A stretch of DNA of 64,000 bases from Deinococcus roseus (GCF_014646895.1 NZ_BMOD01000023.1:15748-79747); one strand, 5' to 3'; positions 17,862 to 27,174 are shown, numbered from the stretch's first letter. The notes: a model not told the origin generated them from the letters alone. Translations and numbers: made by a program.

Positions 17862-19112
17862 ATGCATAAGGGTATTGTTTCGAGGATTTGCTTTGTGTTG
17901 TTCTTTGCTGCTGCAGTTGTGGCCCGAGCACAACCCCTGGAAATGCCAGGAGGGTTTCAATACCTGGTGAAAAACCACCAGCTTTACCTCTGGGACCGGA
18001 TCAATGCAGAAGCATACCAGTACCACCCAAAAAAGCAAACCGTCGAGGTGATCTCACACAGAGACTGGGACCTGGCGCACTCTGGAGGGAAGCACTTCTT
18101 TGAGATGACCGCTCAGGGTTCCAATACCCTGGTGATGCAAAAGAATGCAGCAGGTCAGGTGTTGAACAGCTGGACCCTGCTGAACCTGCCGTGCAACAGG
18201 CTGTCCCGAAAACTGGTGTGCTGGAATGGAAGGCAGGGCAAGATTTACGATCTGGACCACAACATGGCTGCAGTTTCCCTGACAGGGAATTTTGAACATG
18301 TCACCCGGGTGTTTGAAAACCTGGATGGGGCAACCTTCACCACGCTTTCAGACAGTGGAGCCTGCCCCGGCTGTGACGGCAGGTCCACCCACGACCTGAA
18401 CACGGGAAAGCTGCTGGCCGCTTACAGGCATGAGGAGGTTTATTTGCAGGGCAACCACTTTGTGCTGACCTCCCAACGGGCCGCCAGCGGCATTCAGGAT
18501 GGCATGCTGCAGGAAGATGACCTGGACGACCTCAACCAGATTCTGGAACTCAAAGTGCTGGACCGCAAGACCGGAAGAATCCTCAGTGAAGATCATTTTG
18601 CAGCCCAGCCTTATGACCGCTGCCGTGAAAAACACCCGGTTTACCAGTTCAGGGATCTGGGACAGAGCTGGATGGTGGAGGTGACGGACCACCTCTGTCC
18701 AGAAGTGCACTTCATTGCCACGTTTCAGAAGAACGCCACCCGCTACACCCTCGAGCAGATTCATGCGGATGCAGTGGCAAAACATCTGGACACCCATCCC
18801 CTGAACCTCGGACCGGTGGTGATCCACCGTTTTCCATTGAGCAGGCAGGAATGGATGACCCTGTATGGAAAAACCCCACTGGAAGCGGCTTACCTGATCC
18901 AGCACCCCGATGCCAATGTGAAACAGCTGGGCCAGCAATGCCTGGCATACTCGGGTCCACAGGCCTCTGGCTTGATCCATCAGGGCAAAATCAAAGTGCT
19001 GTTCAGTGGGCAGGGAAAATCTGTCCTGGACCGGGCAGATGGGTTTCTGATTTTTCGGGGGGAACAGTTCAGGGCCTATGAAGTGAATCCTGCCACCTGC
19101 CAGACCCTTTAA
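17862..19112 (+). CDS. Secreted protein of unknown function
   Basis: 416 residues from the ATG at 17862, chosen for the CAGGAGG site and the signal peptide that follows (MHKGIVSRICFVLFFAAAVV, cleavage after RAQ). The mature protein is mixed alpha/beta with many aromatic residues and eight or so cysteines (for example LPCNRLSRKLVCW and GACPGCDGRS), suggesting disulfides. No catalytic motif or repeat is evident; the strand-rich N-terminal half could be a beta-propeller-like fold, but this is a guess. It stands alone between a terminator and a gene-poor stretch. Confidence 0.75.
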   Translation: MHKGIVSRICFVLFFAAAVVARAQPLEMPGGFQYLVKNHQLYLWDRINAEAYQYHPKKQTVEVISHRDWDLAHSGGKHFFEMTAQGSNTLVMQKNAAGQVLNSWTLLNLPCNRLSRKLVCWNGRQGKIYDLDHNMAAVSLTGNFEHVTRVFENLDGATFTTLSDSGACPGCDGRSTHDLNTGKLLAAYRHEEVYLQGNHFVLTSQRAASGIQDGMLQEDDLDDLNQILELKVLDRKTGRILSEDHFAAQPYDRCREKHPVYQFRDLGQSWMVEVTDHLCPEVHFIATFQKNATRYTLEQIHADAVAKHLDTHPLNLGPVVIHRFPLSRQEWMTLYGKTPLEAAYLIQHPDANVKQLGQQCLAYSGPQASGLIHQGKIKVLFSGQGKSVLDRADGFLIFRGEQFRAYEVNPATCQTL

Positions 19113-19380
19113 AGGGCTTCGCAGCTGAATTTCAGCCAGATGGGAGCTGAAGTCAGACTTGTGGAAGATGAAGTACGGTTTTTGTAATCCAGCACAGACT
19201 ACACTGAAAAAACATCGACAAATTGCAGGTTTTTCCTCTCTCTGCTCCTTGCGCTGTCTGTTGTGGTCTGGATGGTCTTGTTTTTTCTCATCTGGGCTGC
19301 AGGTTTCTGTGAAGTGGTTTTTGTCCGGGCGTCACCTGTTTGCAGCCCTCACCTGAAAAGATGAAACCAAGGAGCCCGCC

Positions 19381-19818
19381 ATGACAGCCATGAAGAGCAA
19401 TTCACAACTTGATTCACACCTTGATTCACACCGGGATGCCCAGCGCATCCTGATGTTTCAGCATGAAGCCATTCAGGCCATGATGCTCAGGCGTTTTGTG
19501 AACCAGCTGGGCTATCTGGTGCATGAAGTTCGGGATGCTGCTGAAATCCAGACGGTGCTGGAACAGGAAGGCACCTTCGATGTGATCCTGTTGGATGTGG
19601 GCACCTCTCTGCAGCAGGCTTTTGAAGTGCTCAGTGCTTGCCGTGAGCGCCATCCTGCCACCCCGGTGATTGTGGTCTCGGGCATTGGTGAAGAAGAACT
19701 TCAGGAGTGGATCCACCGGTATGAAGTGCAGGATGTGATCCAGCGTCCCCGTTCATTGCGTGAACTGCTGGTGCGTGTGGAATCCGACCTGGAGAAATAC
19801 GCCCCCATCGCTTCCTGA
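19381..19818 (+). CDS. Receiver-only response regulator-like protein
   Basis: 145 residues; AAGGAG precedes the ATG. After a variable N-terminus containing a duplicated Asp-Ser-His segment (from an 11-bp direct repeat at about 19408-19430), the CheY-like domain has the phospho-acceptor Asp in VILLDVG. The acidic pair after the first strand is replaced (ILMFQHEA) and the conserved Lys-Pro is Arg-Pro (IQRPRSLREL), so Mg2+ binding and signalling may be degenerate. No output domain and no kinase neighbour. The 268 bases in front hold only a small GCTGAA/TTCAGC dyad. Confidence 0.75.
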   Translation: MTAMKSNSQLDSHLDSHRDAQRILMFQHEAIQAMMLRRFVNQLGYLVHEVRDAAEIQTVLEQEGTFDVILLDVGTSLQQAFEVLSACRERHPATPVIVVSGIGEEELQEWIHRYEVQDVIQRPRSLRELLVRVESDLEKYAPIAS

Positions 19819-19958
19819 GGGGTGTGGGTGCTGGATTGCAGCCCGCAGGCGAATTCCCTATACTTGTTGATCATGCGAAGCTGGCCTGAGCGGACAGATG
19901 AGAACCCCTGGTGTTCTGATCTGCCTTTTGTCATGAACGTTGTCATGCAGGCTGGAAC

Positions 19959-21302
19959 ATGGAAGGGGTGGTCTGCATAAACACCCTGCTGGTGTTGCTG
20001 GTGGTGTTCCTGATGGTCTTTCTGAACGCCCTGTATGTGGCAGCAGAATTCGGTCTGGTGTCCAGCCGCAGAAGCCGACTGGTGGAAATGGTGCACGATG
20101 GGCACCGCCCGGCCTCCAGGCTGCTGGATGTCCTCAACAGCCCACCAGACATGGACCGTTATGTGGCAGCCAGTCAGATTGGCATCACCCTGTCCAGCCT
20201 GATTGTGGGCGCTTACGGGCAGGCCCAGCTGACCCCGGTGCTGCTTCCTGTGTTCGCCCAGTTTGGACAGCTCAAAGCAGCGCTTGCTGGCACCCTGTCC
20301 ATCCTGATTGTGCTGGTGTTCCTGACCGCATTGCAGGTGATTCTGGGGGAACTGCTTCCCAAAACCATTGCCATTCGGTATCCAGAACGCCTGGCCCTCC
20401 TCACCCTGAAAGCCATGCAGGTTTCGGTGTGGTTGTTCACGCCTCTGATTCGGCTGTTTAACGGTTCGGCCACCCTGATTTTGCGCAGGATGGGCATCCA
20501 GCAGGTGTCCGAACACGGGCATGTGCATTCCCCAGAAGAACTGGAGATTCTTTTTCAGGAAAGCGCCAGAGGCGGCCTGATCAACCAGGATGAGCAGGAA
20601 CTGCTGAGTGGGGTGTTCAGCCTGGAAGACAAGAGTGTGCGGGAAGTGATGGTTCCCAGGGTGCGCATGACCGCCCTGGAAGTGAACCGCTCCACCCCGG
20701 AAGTGATGGCCGAAGTGGTCAAGACCCCCTTCACCCGCTTCCCGGTTTTTGAAGGCAACATCGACCAGATCATTGGCATCCTGAATGTGCGGGACCTCTT
20801 TCTGGATGTGCAAAAAGGACCCCGTGACTCCATCCATCACCTGCTGCAACCCGTGTATTTTGTGCCAGATGTGCTGAACGTGCGGGATGCCTGGGACCAG
20901 CTGCGAGAGCAGCGCAAAAACCTGGCCATCCTCACCGATGAATTCGGAGGCATCAGTGGCATGCTGACCCTGGAAGACATCTTCGAGGAGGTCTTTGGAG
21001 AGCTGCAGGACGAGTTTGACGCAGAAGTGATGCACATCCGCAGGCAGGGCAATGACTTTCTGGTGCGTGGCGATGTCTCCATCCACACCGTCAACAGCCA
21101 GCTGGAAATGAACCTTCCTGATGAGGACGCTTACACCATCAGTGGTCTGGTGTGGTCGGAACTGGAGCAGACCCCGGAAGTGGGCACCGTGGTGCATTTC
21201 ACTGGGTTGAGGCTGCGTGTGGAAGCCATGCAGGGCAAACAGGTCACCCTGGTGCGTCTGGTGCTGGACGGCTCCCAGGAATCCAGAGGGGAAGAAGCCT
21301 GA
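19959..21302 (+). CDS. CNNM/CorC-like transporter-family protein, full length (DUF21-CBS-CorC_HlyC)
   Basis: 447 residues. Residues about 5-200 are the DUF21 membrane domain (FLNALYVAAEFGLVSSRRSR is the signature), 205-330 a CBS pair (REVMVPRVRM, PVYFVPDVLNVRDA), and 345-430 the CorC_HlyC domain (GDVSIHTVNSQLEMNLPDED). Homologues export or regulate Mg2+ or Co2+. The start is not well supported by a ribosome site. The stop overlaps the start of a second paralogue by one base (TGATG). Confidence 0.9.
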   Translation: MEGVVCINTLLVLLVVFLMVFLNALYVAAEFGLVSSRRSRLVEMVHDGHRPASRLLDVLNSPPDMDRYVAASQIGITLSSLIVGAYGQAQLTPVLLPVFAQFGQLKAALAGTLSILIVLVFLTALQVILGELLPKTIAIRYPERLALLTLKAMQVSVWLFTPLIRLFNGSATLILRRMGIQQVSEHGHVHSPEELEILFQESARGGLINQDEQELLSGVFSLEDKSVREVMVPRVRMTALEVNRSTPEVMAEVVKTPFTRFPVFEGNIDQIIGILNVRDLFLDVQKGPRDSIHHLLQPVYFVPDVLNVRDAWDQLREQRKNLAILTDEFGGISGMLTLEDIFEEVFGELQDEFDAEVMHIRRQGNDFLVRGDVSIHTVNSQLEMNLPDEDAYTISGLVWSELEQTPEVGTVVHFTGLRLRVEAMQGKQVTLVRLVLDGSQESRGEEA

Positions 21303-22381
21303 TGTCCATTTTGCTGCCCATCCTGATCATTGTGGGTCTGGTGTTGCTGAACGGCGTTTTTGTGGCAGCAGAATTTGCCATTGTGTCCAGCAAATCTCCC
21401 AGGGTGCAGCAGCACGCAGAGCAGGGCAACCGCACCGCCCGCAGGATCCTGAACCTGCTGCGTTCTGCAGGCGGCAAAGACCAGTACATCGCCATCTGTC
21501 AGCTTGGGATCACCCTGGCCAGCATTGGGCTGGGGATGTACGGAGAACAGACCATCGCCTCATGGCTGTTTGGGCCTCTGGAACATGCGGCCCACCTGGG
21601 ACACGCCCTCGCCCACACCTTTGCCACCCTGATTTCTCTGGCCCTGATCACCTGCCTGCACGTGGTGCTGGGGGAGATGGTGCCCAAAGGTCTGGCCCTC
21701 TCCCGCCCGGAAGGCACCGTTTACAGCGTGGATCTGCTGGTTCGGGCCTTTGGTTTTGTGTTCCGACCTGTGGTGCTGCTGTTAAACACCTCTGCACTGG
21801 CTTTGCTGCGGGCACTGCGCATCAAGGACCCCGGATCAGGAGACCGCCTGTACACCTCCGACGAACTGGAATACCTGGTGGAAGAAAGCACAGAGGGCGG
21901 CCAGTTTGACCGCCAGGACCAGCAATTCATCGAGAGCATCTTTGACTTCGGGGAACGCCAGGTCTGCGAGGTGATGACCCCCAGAACCCAGATCCGGGCA
22001 CTCAAAATGCGCACCACAGCAGAAGAGCTGAACAACCTGATTCAGGAGGGCAGCTACTCCCGGTATCTGGTGGTGGATCTGTACCTGGACCAGCCGCTGG
22101 GTTACCTGCACATCAAAGATGTGATCCGGACGTTTTCGCTGTCGCCCCAGGAGGTGCGGGTTTCCCACCTGCTGCGCCCGGTGATTGTGTTCCCCGAAAC
22201 CACCCGCCTCAGTGACGCTCTGGTGCTGATGAAAAAACGCAAGACCCATCTGGCCGTGGTGGAAGACGAACTGGGAGGCACAGCGGGAATCATCACACTG
22301 CAGGACATCATTGAGGAAGTGCTGGCACCGCAACAGGCTGCAGGAGATGCCCAGGGGTCAGAGCCAGACGCGCAGAGCTGA
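21302..22381 (+). CDS. CNNM/CorC-like paralogue lacking the C-terminal domain (DUF21-CBS)
   Basis: 359 residues. The DUF21 signature GVFVAAEFAIVSSKSPRVQQ, an Ala-rich amphipathic region and two CBS repeats (CEVMTPRTQI, VSHLLRPVIVFPETTRLSDA) are present, but the chain ends about 20 residues after the second CBS motif without the CorC_HlyC domain found in its neighbour. The tandem pair, coupled by a one-base overlap, probably makes a heteromer. The final codons run into a heptad repeat, so the missing domain could reflect a deletion at the repeat. Confidence 0.88.
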   Translation: MSILLPILIIVGLVLLNGVFVAAEFAIVSSKSPRVQQHAEQGNRTARRILNLLRSAGGKDQYIAICQLGITLASIGLGMYGEQTIASWLFGPLEHAAHLGHALAHTFATLISLALITCLHVVLGEMVPKGLALSRPEGTVYSVDLLVRAFGFVFRPVVLLLNTSALALLRALRIKDPGSGDRLYTSDELEYLVEESTEGGQFDRQDQQFIESIFDFGERQVCEVMTPRTQIRALKMRTTAEELNNLIQEGSYSRYLVVDLYLDQPLGYLHIKDVIRTFSLSPQEVRVSHLLRPVIVFPETTRLSDALVLMKKRKTHLAVVEDELGGTAGIITLQDIIEEVLAPQQAAGDAQGSEPDAQS

Positions 22382-22541
22382 GGGCCGAGCGCTAAAAACA
22401 GAGGGAAAATCAGAGCTTGAGATGGTGTGACTTTACATTCCAGAATGCACGCTTTTTGCCCCCCAGCTTTGCTGGTTCATGCTCTATGCCCGCATTTGTA
22501 TGATGCCCTTGACTCTCAGCACTGGGCCCTCTGCCCTCGGC
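22374..22541. repeat. Inverted pair of heptad tracts at the end of the CNNM pair
   Basis: Left arm: GCTGAGG and GCCGAGC (22377-22390) overlapping the stop codon. Right arm on the minus strand: GCCGAGG, GCAGAGG, GCCCAGT, GCTGAGA (22514-22541). About 125 bases separate the arms. It is the second inverted-pair copy of the family first seen at 1565-1710, and it may terminate both converging genes. Confidence 0.65.
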
Positions 22542-22554
22542 ATGTCTCATCAAA

Positions 22555-23757
22555 TCACCGATCAAACCTGAACACCTCCCAGTCTGGATGGTGTCCCTTG
22601 ACCATCCTGTCCCGGATCATCTGGGCGGCCAGCAGGCTGTAAGTGATGCCGTTGCCTCCGTATCCCAGGGCAAAATAGGCCTGTGGGAAATCCGGGTGCT
22701 CCCCGATGTAAGCAAGACCGTCGCGGGTTTCGCCGAAAGTGCCTGCCCAGGAGAAAGCCGTTTCCAGGGGGATGTCTGGAAAGAGTTCCCTGAATTTGTT
22801 TTCCAGCCTGGCCTGCTTAAACGGAATCCGACGTTCCCGGAAAGGCAGGGTTCTGAAGGTTTCATCTTCACCCCCGATCAGGATGCGGTTGTCGGTGGTG
22901 GTGCGGGCGTACAGGTAAGGGCGGGCGGTTTCCCAGAGCAGGGCTTTTTCGTACCAGCCCGTGAAGTCCTGCAGGGGTTCACTGACCAGCGCGTAAGAAT
23001 TGCGCAGCCGGACCACTTTCTGCCTCAGCATGCTCTGGGCTTCGTATCCAGTGGCGAAGACCATTTTTCTGGCCCTGATGCTGAAATTCCGGTCTGTCTG
23101 GACGGTCACTCCAGTGTCATCCATGTCCCAGGAAAGGGCCTCTGTGCGGTCAAAGACCTGCACCCCTTGCCGGGTGCCTGAGTGCAGCAAAGCATGGCAC
23201 AGGCGGTAAGGGTCCACTTCTGCAGCCTCCTGGGAGTACAGGGCCGCACTTTTGCGAAAAGGAAAGTGCTGGGCGATTGTGGTTTCATCCCACAGCTCCA
23301 CTTCGATGCCGTATTTGCGGCGCAGGGCATGTTCTTTTTGCAGTCCCCTTGCATCCTGAGGGCGGGAAGCCAGGTACAGGCTGTGTTTTTTCTGAAAGCC
23401 CACATCGGTTTCCAGCACCTGAGAGATCTGCTCCAGGTCCCGAATGGCCTGCAGGCACATCAGGTAGGACCGGGAGGCGTGCTGTTCCCCCAGCATTTTG
23501 CTGAGCTGCACCAGTGGGGTGTCAATTTCGTATTGCAGCATGGCGGTGGAGGCACTCGTGCTGCCAGAAGCCACATCCCGCCGGTCCAGCACCACACAGG
23601 ATGCGCCCGCCTGGATCAGGTGCCAGGACACCAGGGCTCCGGTGATTCCTCCTCCCAGCACCACCACATCGGTTTGCAGGTCCTGGTCCAGTGGGGGATA
23701 GCTCTGAATGAGGCCGTTTTGGATGGGCCAGAATGCTTTGCCAGATCTGAGGTCCAT
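22555..23757 (-). CDS. FAD-dependent oxidoreductase, DAO family
   Basis: 400 residues. The dinucleotide-binding VVVLGGGITGALVSWHL is at residues 31-47, and GYGGNGITYSLLAAQMI near the C-terminus closes the FAD site. The sequence between has the DAO substrate domain; gamma-glutamylputrescine or glycine/sarcosine oxidase relatives are the closest in style. The ATG at 23757 follows CATAAT by eight bases with GAGG in between. It stands alone with no pathway partner, so substrate is unknown. Confidence 0.87.
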   Translation of the reverse strand: MDLRSGKAFWPIQNGLIQSYPPLDQDLQTDVVVLGGGITGALVSWHLIQAGASCVVLDRRDVASGSTSASTAMLQYEIDTPLVQLSKMLGEQHASRSYLMCLQAIRDLEQISQVLETDVGFQKKHSLYLASRPQDARGLQKEHALRRKYGIEVELWDETTIAQHFPFRKSAALYSQEAAEVDPYRLCHALLHSGTRQGVQVFDRTEALSWDMDDTGVTVQTDRNFSIRARKMVFATGYEAQSMLRQKVVRLRNSYALVSEPLQDFTGWYEKALLWETARPYLYARTTTDNRILIGGEDETFRTLPFRERRIPFKQARLENKFRELFPDIPLETAFSWAGTFGETRDGLAYIGEHPDFPQAYFALGYGGNGITYSLLAAQMIRDRMVKGHHPDWEVFRFDR

Positions 23758-23954
23758 AGGCCCTCATTATGACCACAGGCTGCTTTCATGAAATGCAATG
23801 AGAATTGATTTTCGTTTGTGTGCTGGGACTTTGCATTCTCATGCTTGGCTTTTCTGGCTGGATTTTTCTTAAGAATGTGTCAAATCCACCTTCCTGAAAG
23901 CCCGAAAATCCATAGCCTACAGGAAGAAAGCACCAAACCTCAGGAGGTTTAAAC

Positions 23955-24419
23955 ATGCTCAACAATGAAGAAACCCTGGACAAATTGCAATGCATTCTGG
24001 GCACCCTCAAAGACGGCGAAAAAGGCTACCGCGAATCTGCGGATGAAGTCAAAAATGCGCAGTACAAGCAGCTTTTCAATGAATTTGCTGCCCAGCGTTC
24101 CCAGTTGATCGGTGAGATCGAGCAGGCCATCAGCCGTCTGGGAGACAAACCCCGCGAGCACAGCAGCGTGGGCGCTGCCCTGCACCGCGTGTGGATCAAC
24201 GTGCGGGACCTGATCTCTGGCAAAGACGATTATGCCGTGATTGCCGAGGCCGAGCGTGGCGAGGATGTGGCTGTGCAGAACTATCAGGATGTGCTGAAAG
24301 AAGAACTTCCCAGCGACATCCGTTCCCTGATCGAGAAGCAGTACAGCCAGGTCAAAGCCGCCCACGACCGGGTGCGCGACCTCAAACATTCGCTGGAAGC
24401 TTCCCGCGCTTCAGATTGA
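23955..24419 (+). CDS. DUF2383/PA2169-type four-helix-bundle protein
   Basis: 154 residues, entirely helical. NEETLDKLQCILGTLKDGEKGYRESAD at the N-terminus and GEDVAVQNYQDVLKEELPSD with HDRVRDLKHSLE at the C-terminus match the PA2169 family, a ferritin-like bundle often stress-induced. A textbook AGGAGGTTTAAAC site precedes the ATG and a terminator follows, so it is monocistronic and probably highly expressed. Confidence 0.88.
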   Translation: MLNNEETLDKLQCILGTLKDGEKGYRESADEVKNAQYKQLFNEFAAQRSQLIGEIEQAISRLGDKPREHSSVGAALHRVWINVRDLISGKDDYAVIAEAERGEDVAVQNYQDVLKEELPSDIRSLIEKQYSQVKAAHDRVRDLKHSLEASRASD

Positions 24420-24447
24420 AGCTCAGCAGCATCTTGCATCCAATTGT

Positions 24448-24480
24448 ACCGGGGTCAACTGACTCCGGTTTCGATTTTTC
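24448..24480 (+). terminator. Rho-independent terminator of the four-helix-bundle gene
   Basis: ACCGGGGTCA (24448-24457) pairs with TGACTCCGGT (24460-24469), one G-U wobble, followed by TTTCGATTTTT. Confidence 0.75.
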
Positions 24481-24593
24481 AAGAGGGAAAACCCCTGATT
24501 TTGCATCAGAAAGCAGGCAAATTCCTGCCAGATCTGAGCGTTTCTCTGGAACTCAAACAGGCCAGAACCCTGTAAACGTTTCATTGCCAGATT

Positions 24594-25060
24594 TGACCGA
24601 AAATTTCATCTGGACAAAAGACCCGAAATATGGTTTACTATGAGCACGAGGTCAAAACAGTCCAGAACGGCATAAACCTGCGTACGCCTGAAATGTGTCG
24701 CACTGGCTGGCTCGTTGCTTTGCCCCCGCACACCCTTCTTTTCCCCCACCGTCCAGCAGCGCGCCTACTGGAGGGGATGCTCCTTTCCCCTCCCATTCTG
24801 TCAGGATCCATCTTCGTGAAGCCTGCGATTTCTTCGACCTGATCCGTCTGCTCCTGCGACTTCTTCTCTTTCTTGCCACTTCCCTCTGCCGAAGAGCCAC
24901 CCACGTGATGACATCGCTGGCTGGCTCTTTTTTCTGGTTTTTCAGACACCAGAGGCCATGCAGAAGGAAGGAAAACCATGTTCAGTCCTGCCATCACCTC
25001 CACACCAGCTTTCAGGATTTGCCAGAACTTTTTGCAGCACAGCAGAAGGGGAAGCCTCTC
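24594..25060 (+). other. Gene-free leader resembling the polyol operon's 5' region (relic)
   Basis: No credible coding sequence lies between the terminator and the permease at 25061. TTTACTATGAGCACGAGG near 24632-24650 closely resembles CTTAACTATGGACACGAG near 29202-29219 in front of the polyol binding-protein gene, each with a GACA-type element about 20 bases upstream. A GGAGGGG/CCCCTCC hairpin (24770-24793) occupies a place comparable to the hairpin at 30693-30716. This suggests a duplicated operon that lost its binding-protein and first permease genes. Confidence 0.5.
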
Positions 25061-25927
25061 ATGAGTCAGGTTCGCAATGTCCCGGTTCACCTGCCCGAAG
25101 AGAAACAGCGGTACCGGCGGGTCCGCATCCAGAACAACCTGCTGACCACCCTCACTTACCTGATCCTGTTTCTCTTTCTGTTTCCGGTGCTCTGGATGGT
25201 GTTGACCGCTTTCAAAACCGAATCCCAGGCTTTCGCTGATCCTCCAGTGTTTTTTTTCTGGCCCACCTTGCAGCATTTTCAGCAGGTCCTGCCACAGTAC
25301 AGCGCTTTTCTGGGACATTCTCTGGTGGTGGTCACATGCTCCACCTTGCTGGCCTTCCTGCTGGGGGTTCCTGCAGGTTTTGCCATGGCCCTGTATGCCG
25401 GAGCCAGAACCAAGAGCACGCTCTTGTGGATGCTCTCCACCAAGATGATGCCCCCCGTTGGAGTGATCGTTCCCCTGTTCCTGATCTTCCGGGATGCCCA
25501 CCTCCTGGACACGCACTTCGGACTGATTTTGATGTTCACCACCATCAATTTGCCCCTGGTGGTCTGGATGGTTCACTCCTACATCAGTGAAATTCCCTTC
25601 GGCATCTTTGAAGCTGCCAGAGCAGACGGAGCCAGTGTGCTGCAGGAGCTTTTCCGGGTGGCGTTGCCTCTGGCCCTTCCAGGTCTGGTTTCCACGGCCT
25701 TCCTGTGCATGATTTTTTCCTGGAACGAGGTGTTCTTCGCCCTGAACCTGACCTCTTCAGACGCTTCACCGCTCTCGGTGTTCATCAGTTCGTTCAAGAC
25801 CTCTGAGGGCCTCTTCTGGGCTAGAATGTCTGCAGCAGCCACCCTCACCCTTGCTCCCGTGATGGTTTTTGGCTGGTTTGCCCAGCGCCAACTGGTCAGG
25901 GGACTGACTTTTGGTGCACTCGGTTGA
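25061..25927 (+). CDS. Orphan carbohydrate ABC permease (MalG type), paralogue of the polyol permease
   Basis: 288 residues from the ATG at 25061 (AAGGGGAAG upstream); a 122-codon upstream extension is compositionally odd and unsupported. Six spans, EAA loop FGIFEAARADGASVLQELFR. It is nearly the same protein as the permease at 31767-32630 and shares a 77-base identical stretch of DNA with it (25529-25605). It has no binding protein, MalF partner or ATPase beside it, so it may substitute for its paralogue or be a leftover of duplication. Convergent with the MDR oxidoreductase. Confidence 0.9.
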   Translation: MSQVRNVPVHLPEEKQRYRRVRIQNNLLTTLTYLILFLFLFPVLWMVLTAFKTESQAFADPPVFFFWPTLQHFQQVLPQYSAFLGHSLVVVTCSTLLAFLLGVPAGFAMALYAGARTKSTLLWMLSTKMMPPVGVIVPLFLIFRDAHLLDTHFGLILMFTTINLPLVVWMVHSYISEIPFGIFEAARADGASVLQELFRVALPLALPGLVSTAFLCMIFSWNEVFFALNLTSSDASPLSVFISSFKTSEGLFWARMSAAATLTLAPVMVFGWFAQRQLVRGLTFGALG

Positions 25928-25944
25928 GCAAGGCCAAAAGAAAA

Positions 25945-25966
25945 GACCTGCTGCAGCAAGCAGGTC
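25945..25966 (-). terminator. Terminator of the MDR oxidoreductase
   Basis: GACCTGCT (25945-25952) and AGCAGGTC (25959-25966) form an eight-pair stem; on the minus strand it is followed by TTTTCTTTTGG. It may serve the convergent permease as well. Confidence 0.8.
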
Positions 25967-25988
25967 CTGGTCTGGGCGAGGCTGGCTT

Positions 25989-27032
25989 TTACCAGCCGCT
26001 GAGCACCACTTTGCCGATGGTGCGGCCCGATTGCAGCTGGGTGTGGGCTTTTTTCAGGTTCCCGGCGTTGATGGGTCCCAGGTCTGCCGTGAAGGTGTTC
26101 TTGAACACGCCCGTGTCAATCAGTTCGGCCACACGGGTCAGCAGGTGGTGCTGCTCGAGGATGTCTTGCGTCTGGTAACTGCTGCGGGTGAACATCATCT
26201 CCCAGTGGAAGCTGACACTCTTGCCCATCAGTTCCCCCAGAGGCAGCCTTTCAGCGGTGCCGTTGATGGAGACGATGCTGCCCTGGGCTTTGATCACCCG
26301 CACGGTGGTGTCCCAGTAACGCACGGTGTCCACGGTGTTGTAAATGAAATCCACCTCGGGAATGCCAATGGCGGCCAGTTCTTCATGCAGGGGCTTGCTG
26401 TGGTCAATCACCACATCTGCCCCCATCTCTTTCACCCAGGCCAAGGTTTCCGGGCGGGAAGCAGTGGCAATCACTTTCAGGCCAGCCAGCTTTGCGATCT
26501 GAATCAGGATGGAACCCACCCCCCCTGCTCCACCAATCACCAGCAGGGTTTTGCCTTTCTCCTTCTCACCGATGCGCAGGCGGTCATGGATGCCCTCCCA
26601 GGCGGTGATGGCGGTCAGGGGCAGTGCTGCCGCCTCTGCAAAATTCAGGCTTCTGGGCTTCAGGGCCACAATGCGCTGGTCCACCAGTTGAAATTCGGCG
26701 TTGGAGCCAGGTCGAATGATGGACCCGGCCCAGTACACCTCGTCTCCCTCTTTGAACAGGGTGACGTCTGGCCCCACTTTCACCACCACACCTGCACCAT
26801 CCCACCCGAGGATTTTGGGCTCGGAGAGCTCACCAGGGGTTCTGGAGTGCACCTTGAAGTCCACCGGATTGACCGAAACGGCTTTCACCGCAATCAAGAC
26901 ATCCTGCCCGGTGGGTTCAGGGGTGGGCAGTTCAAGGTCAACGAAGCTGTCTTTGTTCTTGACGGAAACAACTTTCATGGTGCTTTTCCATAGGGGATTC
27001 TGGGTCTGGGATTGGGTTTCAGAAATGGTCAT
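25989..27032 (-). CDS. MDR-superfamily zinc-type alcohol dehydrogenase-like quinone oxidoreductase
   Basis: 347 residues from the ATG at 27032, which follows AAGGAGGG; the open frame runs 225 codons further upstream through the divergent regulator and is spurious. NPVDFKVHSRTPG, the NADPH-binding VIGGAGGVGSILIQIAKLAGL and the C-terminal LQSGRTIGKVVLSGW place it in the adh_fam_1/ZADH group. It would reduce quinones or enals with NADPH. Divergence from an HxlR regulator with a Cys pair suggests induction by electrophiles or diamide-type stress. Confidence 0.88.
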   Translation of the reverse strand: MTISETQSQTQNPLWKSTMKVVSVKNKDSFVDLELPTPEPTGQDVLIAVKAVSVNPVDFKVHSRTPGELSEPKILGWDGAGVVVKVGPDVTLFKEGDEVYWAGSIIRPGSNAEFQLVDQRIVALKPRSLNFAEAAALPLTAITAWEGIHDRLRIGEKEKGKTLLVIGGAGGVGSILIQIAKLAGLKVIATASRPETLAWVKEMGADVVIDHSKPLHEELAAIGIPEVDFIYNTVDTVRYWDTTVRVIKAQGSIVSINGTAERLPLGELMGKSVSFHWEMMFTRSSYQTQDILEQHHLLTRVAELIDTGVFKNTFTADLGPINAGNLKKAHTQLQSGRTIGKVVLSGW

Positions 27033-27174
27033 GGCGTCCCTCCTTGTGGGATCTGGATCAAAGGGCTTTCTTGCAGATTGAGTTGCAGGCTGAATTGCAG
27101 ATTGGAAGAAGATCTGGGGGGCTGCACTTGTGCCCCTGCCTGTCTTGCAGTATCTTGCATTCATGCACCCTGAG

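Noticed and set aside
19159..19356. 65-codon frame before the receiver protein
   Set aside because: Rich in Cys and Trp, no proper ribosome site, no recognisable feature.
19701..21197. 498-codon minus-strand frame opposite the first CNNM-like gene
   Set aside because: His/Gln-rich antisense translation typical of shadows.
24695..25060. 122-codon extension of the orphan permease
   Set aside because: Low-quality Pro/Ser/Arg-rich sequence without a ribosome site; the paralogue starts at the equivalent of 25061.
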